From: Halovulum sp039190275
GTDB lineage: Bacteria > Pseudomonadota > Alphaproteobacteria > Rhodobacterales > Rhodobacteraceae
Direction: 5' to 3'
Assembly (NCBI GenBank): GCA_039190275.1
Contig: JBCCYF010000083.1
Coordinates: 1 to 19,204 of the forward strand
Length of the DNA: 19,204 nucleotides
The position numbers and the translations under genes were made by a program. Below the pieces are notes generated by a model, which worked only from the letters and a program-made list of their open reading frames with translations, was not told the origin of the DNA and did not search any database. This document shows positions 15,295 to 19,204 of this stretch, piece after piece (the stretch's first letter is position 1; each line of letters begins with the position of its first letter).

Positions 15295-15752
15295 ACCAGC
15301 GCGCCCGCGATGTCGATAGTGCCGCTTTCGGGGTCATCTATGGAACGATTACTGTGATGGGGGTTCTGGTGGCGACGGACCCCGCACATCTCGACCCTCT
15401 CAAGACCGGGTTGACGTTGTTTGTCACCGTTTTGGTGGTGGCGTTAGCAAAGACCTATGCCGATCTGGCCGCCAAAGCCCTCGCCTCGGGCACCGGTCAA
15501 TCGGTCGGTACCATGCAGGCGGCCTGGGCGCATAGTCGTACCACGCTGCTGGCGGCCAATGGCCCCACGTTGGCGATGTTTGCAGGGGCGGCGGGGCTTT
15601 ACGGCAACGCTATGCTCGCACAGGCCAGTGCTGTGGGGCTATTGCTTTACTATGGCTGGCGGATCGGTTGGCGGATCTCGGGCCGCACGATGACCTCAAC
15701 CCTAAGCACGCTCGCGATGGGGGGCGCTGGGTTGGCGCTGACCGCGCTCTAG
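15291..15752 (+). CDS. Small integral membrane protein of unknown function
   Basis: The start overlaps the SDR stop (ATGA). The 153 residues include four or five hydrophobic stretches (about 12-30, 41-58, 90-107, 112-126 and 139-153), with a charged stretch RRIGW-like turn near 126-131. I do not recognise a family. Its position at the end of the FMN reductase/SDR set suggests a membrane partner, possibly involved in quinone or substrate handling, but that is inference only. Confidence 0.7.
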   Translation: MNQRARDVDSAAFGVIYGTITVMGVLVATDPAHLDPLKTGLTLFVTVLVVALAKTYADLAAKALASGTGQSVGTMQAAWAHSRTTLLAANGPTLAMFAGAAGLYGNAMLAQASAVGLLLYYGWRIGWRISGRTMTSTLSTLAMGGAGLALTAL

Positions 15753-15788
15753 CTTGTCGTGTACTGACTGGTTCGGGGGGGAAAGGTC

Positions 15789-16901
15789 ATGACAACAATC
15801 CTACCGGCGGGACGACTGAGGCGGTCACCATTTTATGAGGCCACTGTGCGGGAGGGCGCCGAGGCGTTTTTGCCCTATAACCGGATGCTTGTCCCGCGCG
15901 GATACGGCGACGCGGAGGCTGAGTACTGGCGCCTGATCAACGGGGTCTCAATGTGGGATGTCGCCGTCCAGCGGCAGGTCCAGATCAAAGGCCCGGATGC
16001 GGCGCTGCTGGCGCAAATCCTATGCGTGCGCGACCTGTCGGGCCAGAAGATCGGCCAGGGCAAATACGTGGCGCTCTGCAACCACCACGGCGTGCTGCTC
16101 AATGACCCGATCGTGCTGAAGGTCTCGGACCAGACCTATTGGCTGTCGATCGGTGACAGCGATATCTGGTTCTGGGCAGCTTGTGTGGCGGGTGAGCGGG
16201 GCCTCGATGTCGAGATCAGTGAACCCGACGTCTCGCCGCTTGCGGTGCAAGGCCCCCTGGCCGAGGATGTTGTGGCGTCGCTTCTTGGTGATTGGGTTCG
16301 GAAGCTTGGGTACTTCTGGTTCAAGGACGCAACGCTCGAAGGCATCCCGCTGAAAGTCGTCCGCGCGGGATGGTCAAAGCAGGGCGGTTATGAGCTCTTC
16401 CTGATGGATGGCAGCAAGGGCGACCGGCTTTGGAAATTGGTCAAAGAGGCGGGCCAGCCGTTTGGGATCGGGCCGGGATATCCCAACCCGGCTGAGAGAA
16501 CCGAAAGCGGGCTGCTCAATTGGGGGATCGATACTGATGAGGTGACCAACCCCTTTGAGGTGCGGATGGGCAAGTTCGTTGACCTGGATGTGCCCGATGA
16601 GGTGATCGGCGCGCGGGCGCTCAGGCGAATCAAAGCGGACGGGATCAAACGTCATCAGCTTGGGATCATTCTGGACACTGATTTCGCGCCCGAAGATCAG
16701 TCCATCCGTCACGTGATTGAGTGGCAGGACAAACCGGTCGGGCACATGACCCACAAGGCATGGTCCTATCGGATGCAAAAGATGATCGGCTATGCCCTCG
16801 TCTCCACCGAGGTTGCAGCAGGCGATGGCGTTCTTGTCCGGGATGGCAAAACCCGTGTGGCGGCGACGCTCACCGCGCTGCCCTTCCAGATGACGGCCTG
16901 A
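15789..16901 (+). CDS. DmdA-like GcvT-family methyltransferase
   Basis: The 370-residue protein starts at an ATG preceded by GGGGGAAAGG. It aligns, from recall, with DmdA of roseobacters: RLRRSPFYEATVREG at the start, MWDVAVQRQVQIKGPDA, LLNDPIVLKVSDQTYWLSIG, PDVSPLAVQGPLAEDV, RAGWSKQGGYELF and NPAERTESGLLNWGID. The fold is that of glycine-cleavage T proteins, which use tetrahydrofolate to accept a methyl group. True DmdA demethylates dimethylsulfoniopropionate; this protein may be a DmdA paralogue with another methylated substrate. The 36-bp gap from the membrane protein gene makes co-transcription possible. Family confident; substrate not. Confidence 0.75.
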   Translation: MTTILPAGRLRRSPFYEATVREGAEAFLPYNRMLVPRGYGDAEAEYWRLINGVSMWDVAVQRQVQIKGPDAALLAQILCVRDLSGQKIGQGKYVALCNHHGVLLNDPIVLKVSDQTYWLSIGDSDIWFWAACVAGERGLDVEISEPDVSPLAVQGPLAEDVVASLLGDWVRKLGYFWFKDATLEGIPLKVVRAGWSKQGGYELFLMDGSKGDRLWKLVKEAGQPFGIGPGYPNPAERTESGLLNWGIDTDEVTNPFEVRMGKFVDLDVPDEVIGARALRRIKADGIKRHQLGIILDTDFAPEDQSIRHVIEWQDKPVGHMTHKAWSYRMQKMIGYALVSTEVAAGDGVLVRDGKTRVAATLTALPFQMTA

Positions 16902-16914
16902 CATGCGCGACGCC

Positions 16915-17425
16915 CTAGGAGCCAATCCCCATGGCCCATTTCCTCCAGCCGGGCCGGGGCATCCACTTGGCCACTGGTCGCGACCACGGGTGGCTCGGCC
17001 AATGGGCCACCGCCGCGGAGATCGCCGGGCGGGCGTAAAGCCGCTCGGCGTATTCGGCCACCGCGCCCGCGCCGGGCTTGGAACGGAAAAGCGCGCCGTA
17101 TCCCAGATAGTCCAGGCGAAACAGGCTCACGCCCCAGAACGTGTCGGCCACGGTATAGTAGTCACCGAAAAGCCATGGCCCCGGGCTTCGGGCCAGCGTC
17201 TCGGACAGACCAGGGATCAGCGGATCGGTCGCGCCAATAGTCTGACGCATTTTATCGGGCGAGGCGACAAAGGCGCTCCCGGCCTTCTCCTTTACGATCT
17301 TCGCGGCATAGGCTGCATCCATGGCGGCACTTTCGCCTTTGACGCGGGTGGCCTCACGCTCGGCGGCTTTGGCTTTGGCCAGATGCTCGCCCTTGAAGGT
17401 ACGGCGATACACGTAAGCGCGGGCA
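16915..17425 (-). pseudogene. Glutathione S-transferase lacking its N-terminal domain
   Basis: The minus-strand frame encodes a GST C-terminal helical domain: AYVYRRTFKGEHLAKAKAAE, then PWLFGDYYTVADTFWGVSLF with the YTVAD helix-capping motif, and a final PISAAVAHWPSHPW segment. The N-terminal thioredoxin-like domain (about 80 residues) that binds glutathione is absent; its place is taken by the ParB fragment at about 17425. No good start codon or ribosome site of its own is seen (a GTG at 17412 is possible). It is therefore very likely non-functional. The 3' end lies 13 bp from the convergent DmdA-like gene. Confidence 0.75.
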
Positions 17426-17641
17426 CCCGCCCGCGACGATCCCTACTTTGCCGTCCTTGTCCATGAGGCCCGCGAGATTGTGGATGAGACCGAAGCGCTC
17501 GATGCTGGAGGACAAGCTCTCGATATGCGCCTCTGACACCGCTTTGCGCGGGTTCAAATCAGAGACGTAAAGCATCTCCAAGGGGATTTGCAGGATCTCA
17601 GTGCTGCTGGTGTCTGCTTGGATGGTCTGTTGCTTGGTCAT
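17354..17641 (-). pseudogene. ParB-like partition protein, truncated to its N-terminal part
   Basis: The ATG at 17641 has an AAAGGA ribosome site. The first 72 residues resemble the N-terminus of plasmid-type ParB/RepB proteins: STEILQIPLEMLYVSDLNPR, SIERFGLIHNLAGLMDKDG and KVGIVAGG, the ParB box. After GIVAGG, at about 17426, the frame runs into the GST sequence out of frame and ends after 95 residues, so the rest of the box and the DNA-binding and dimerisation parts are missing. The truncation is best explained by recombination joining the ParB 5' end to a GST 3' end. An in-frame ATG at 17704 could extend it by 21 residues. Confidence 0.75.
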
Positions 17642-18204
17642 GGTAACGTCCTTTCGTGGTTGGTGCGGCGCGGTGTTTTTCTCTTTTGGCCTCTCGGCCT
17701 TCATCGCTTACCGCCAGTGGCGGAGGCCTCGACTGATCTGACAGTCCGAAAAGCCCCCGTGCTTTTCGGCTGGGCAGAGCAGGGGGGGGGCGCAGCACGA
17801 CCTGCGGCCGGACAGGGTCCCGACACAGGGGGCCGGAGCGGCGAAATCGGGAGGGGCCCGCGCGACCCGCGTGGGAGGAACCGGATTTCTCCGATCAGGC
17901 TGGCGCGGCACGCGACACCAGAGCCCCTGTTCGGGGCGCCGACCGGATGGCAGGCGGACCAATCAATGCAAACCTGCCAGCTGGGTTAGAGCTGAGCGGA
18001 GACCCGGCTGACTGCTGGCTCACGCGATCGCGGTCTCGCCCGCGATCTCACCTGAGACATGCAAGAAGGATCGCGGCCGAATGGCGGAGACGCGACGCAC
18101 GCGGCTCCGGGCGCAGCCAAGAGACTGGTCAGCGCCAGGGCGCTGGCGTGCCAAACTGGTCCTTCCTAACACCCAAATTCATCGCACAACACTTAATTCA
18201 TTTG
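17642..18204. other. Non-coding region with inverted repeats
   Basis: No credible gene is visible between the ParB start and the HTH gene. Inverted repeats include CCGCCA-G-TGGCGG (17711-17723), an 8-bp hairpin at 17746-17769 and GATCGCGG/CCGCGATC with a 6-nt loop near 18027-18048. A G-run and C-rich blocks lie at 17780-17930. It may be a plasmid-derived control region, but I found no parS-like TGTTTCACGTGAAACA site and no iteron array. Confidence 0.45.
17746..17769. repeat. Perfect 8-bp hairpin upstream of the ParB fragment
   Basis: CCGAAAAG (17746-17753) pairs with CTTTTCGG (17762-17769) around an 8-nt loop; flanking CAG and CTG add further, imperfect pairing. It lies about 105 bp upstream of the ParB start and could be a terminator, operator or 5'-leader structure. 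Confidence 0.45.
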
Positions 18205-18232
18205 TTGCATTTATTGTGTTTATGCCTATGTT
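18205..18232 (+). promoter_or_regulatory. Promoter candidate for the HTH-PIN operon
   Basis: In an AT-rich stretch unlike its surroundings, TTGCAT (18205-18210) and TATGTT (18227-18232) sit 16 bp apart, resembling -35 and -10 elements. They lie 27 bp before the HTH start and fit a sigma-70-type promoter. Confidence 0.45.
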
Positions 18233-18258
18233 GAAGTTCACAGCAAAGGAGACCGCAG

Positions 18259-18723
18259 ATGAACATGATGGCTCATAGGCAATTGCCCCCAAGCGCCCAG
18301 GAGGCAGCGATTGCACGCGCATCAGGGCAGCTCTTGTCGCGCTATGCACAAAGCAAAGCGCCTCTCAAGCTGCGTGTCACCGATGGGGATCAGGCTGAAC
18401 CGATTGAACTGCCAGCCGGTGCCGTCGTACTTCTGATGGATATCCTGGAAGCCATGGCCGCGGGGCAGGGGGTCACGATCATCCCCGAGAATGCCGAACT
18501 GACCACAGTTCAGGCCGCGGAAGTGTTGAACGTCTCCCGCCCCTTCCTCATCAAGCTTCTGGACGAACAGAAGATCCCGCACCGTAAGGTCGGCAAGCAT
18601 CGCCGTATCCGCATGGAAGATGTGATGGCCTACAAGGCCTCCATTGATGCGGAGCGGGAAAACGTCCTCGACCAGCTGGCAGCTGAAGCGCAAGAACAGG
18701 ATATGGGCTACGGCCGACCATGA
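18259..18723 (+). CDS. HTH (excisionase-type) antitoxin
   Basis: The ATG at 18259 follows AAAGGAG by 7 nt. The 154-residue protein has an N-terminal segment (1-75) without known domain and a MerR/excisionase-type helix-turn-helix at about 81-128: LTTVQAAEVLNVSRPFLIKL, KIPHRKVGKHRRIRMEDVM. The C-terminal tail (about 129-154) is acidic and likely neutralises the partner. It overlaps the PIN gene by 4 bp (ATGA), the arrangement of a type II antitoxin-toxin operon, and the HTH would bind the operator for autoregulation. Such HTH-PIN pairs are common on roseobacter plasmids. No defect is visible. Confidence 0.85.
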   Translation: MNMMAHRQLPPSAQEAAIARASGQLLSRYAQSKAPLKLRVTDGDQAEPIELPAGAVVLLMDILEAMAAGQGVTIIPENAELTTVQAAEVLNVSRPFLIKLLDEQKIPHRKVGKHRRIRMEDVMAYKASIDAERENVLDQLAAEAQEQDMGYGRP

Positions 18724-19204
18724 GCCACTACACGGCGCTTCTAGACGCCAACGTTCTCTATCCGGCGCCGATGCGCGACGTCCTTATGCAGCTCGCCGTG
18801 ACCGATATCTTCAAAGCCAAATGGTCGGAGGACATTCACAGGGAGTGGATAGACGCTCTGATGCGCAACGAACCGACCCGAGACCGCGCTGCACTCGAGC
18901 GGACACGTGACTTGATGAACCAGGCGACCCGGGACTGCCTCGTAACCGGATACGACGCTCTCATCCCGTCGCTCGGTCTCCCCGACCCAGATGATCGGCA
19001 TGTCATGGCCGCAGCCATTGTCGGCAGGTGCGATGTGATTGTGACGAAGAACCTGAAGGATTTTCCAGAGGATGCTCTCGATCCTTACGGCATCGAAACG
19101 CAGCACCCGGATGACTTCCTGAGCAACCACCTTGCACTCGCTCCGGGGCTGTTCTGCTCAGCTCTCCGAAAAGTCCGCGCCCGTCTCAAGAACCCGCCCT
19201 ACAC
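18720..19204 (+). CDS. PIN-domain toxin (VapC-like), cut by window end
   Basis: The ATG overlaps the antitoxin stop, and the frame stays open to the window end (161 codons visible). PIN-domain motifs are clear: LLDANVLYP with D9, REW with E42, the acidic cluster LPDPDDRHVMAAAI with D89-D92 and VTKNLKDFP with D114. These residues bind metal for ribonuclease activity against RNA. The role as a toxin countered by the HTH protein is inferred from the overlap. The C-terminus lies outside the window, so intactness cannot be shown. Confidence 0.85.
   Translation, partial: MSHYTALLDANVLYPAPMRDVLMQLAVTDIFKAKWSEDIHREWIDALMRNEPTRDRAALERTRDLMNQATRDCLVTGYDALIPSLGLPDPDDRHVMAAAIVGRCDVIVTKNLKDFPEDALDPYGIETQHPDDFLSNHLALAPGLFCSALRKVRARLKNPPY

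Noticed and set aside
17588..17989. Plus-strand frame over the ParB start and upstream DNA
   Set aside because: Proline/arginine/glycine-rich with no motif; runs opposite the better-supported ParB start.
17642..18258. parS site or plasmid iterons near the ParB fragment
   Set aside because: No TGTTTCACGTGAAACA-like sequence and no regular direct repeats were seen.
1..19204. CRISPR array, rRNA or tRNA genes
   Set aside because: No repeat-spacer pattern, rRNA or tRNA cloverleaf was seen on reading both strands, although this was by eye only.

Overview
The window looks like a stretch of an alphaproteobacterial genome, most likely a marine Rhodobacteraceae (roseobacter-type) accessory or island region. 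I infer this from the GC-rich coding style, the RhaD/RhaA rhamnose pair, a DmdA-like GcvT-family protein, a plasmid-type ParB fragment and an HTH-PIN toxin-antitoxin pair. No rRNA, tRNA or CRISPR array was seen.

Layout. (1) 1-2011, plus strand: the end of an L-rhamnose catabolic operon, with the SDR half of bifunctional RhaD (cut by the window edge) followed by L-rhamnose isomerase RhaA. (2) 2269-4777, minus strand: a tightly coupled exported pair, a SnoaL-like protein and a large protein with two AhpD-like modules and calcium-binding (thrombospondin type 3-like) Asp-rich repeats; a LysR regulator at 5408-6268 lies upstream on the same strand. (3) 6269-6877 has no convincing gene. (4) 6878-10913, minus strand: AraC regulator, alpha/beta hydrolase, Tat-exported SDR, Sec-exported SnoaL-like protein and the remains of another SDR with an in-frame nonsense codon and a lost C-terminal half. 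The two gene-gene gaps flanking the Tat-SDR each hold a perfect GC-rich hairpin. (5) 11097-11729: a short tyrosine recombinase whose second catalytic arginine is replaced. (6) 12127-12911: a four-helix DUF1772-like membrane protein and a frameshifted gene remnant. (7) 12896-16901: a LysR regulator, paralogous to the first, divergent from an overlapping set of FMN reductase, SDR and small membrane protein, followed by a DmdA-like protein. The divergent promoter holds two related palindromes. (8) 16915-17641: a GST gene lacking its N-terminal domain, joined directly to a ParB gene lacking everything after its first 72 residues, which looks like a recombination scar. (9) 17642-19204: non-coding DNA with hairpins, a promoter candidate and an HTH antitoxin overlapping a PIN-domain toxin that runs off the window.

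Together these are three small regulator-plus-redox clusters of unknown substrate, two of them with exported enzymes, placed between a sugar pathway and plasmid- or island-derived DNA. The decay (nonsense SDR, frameshifted remnant, probably inactive recombinase, ParB/GST junction) is concentrated around the mobile-type genes and fits repeated insertion and erosion.
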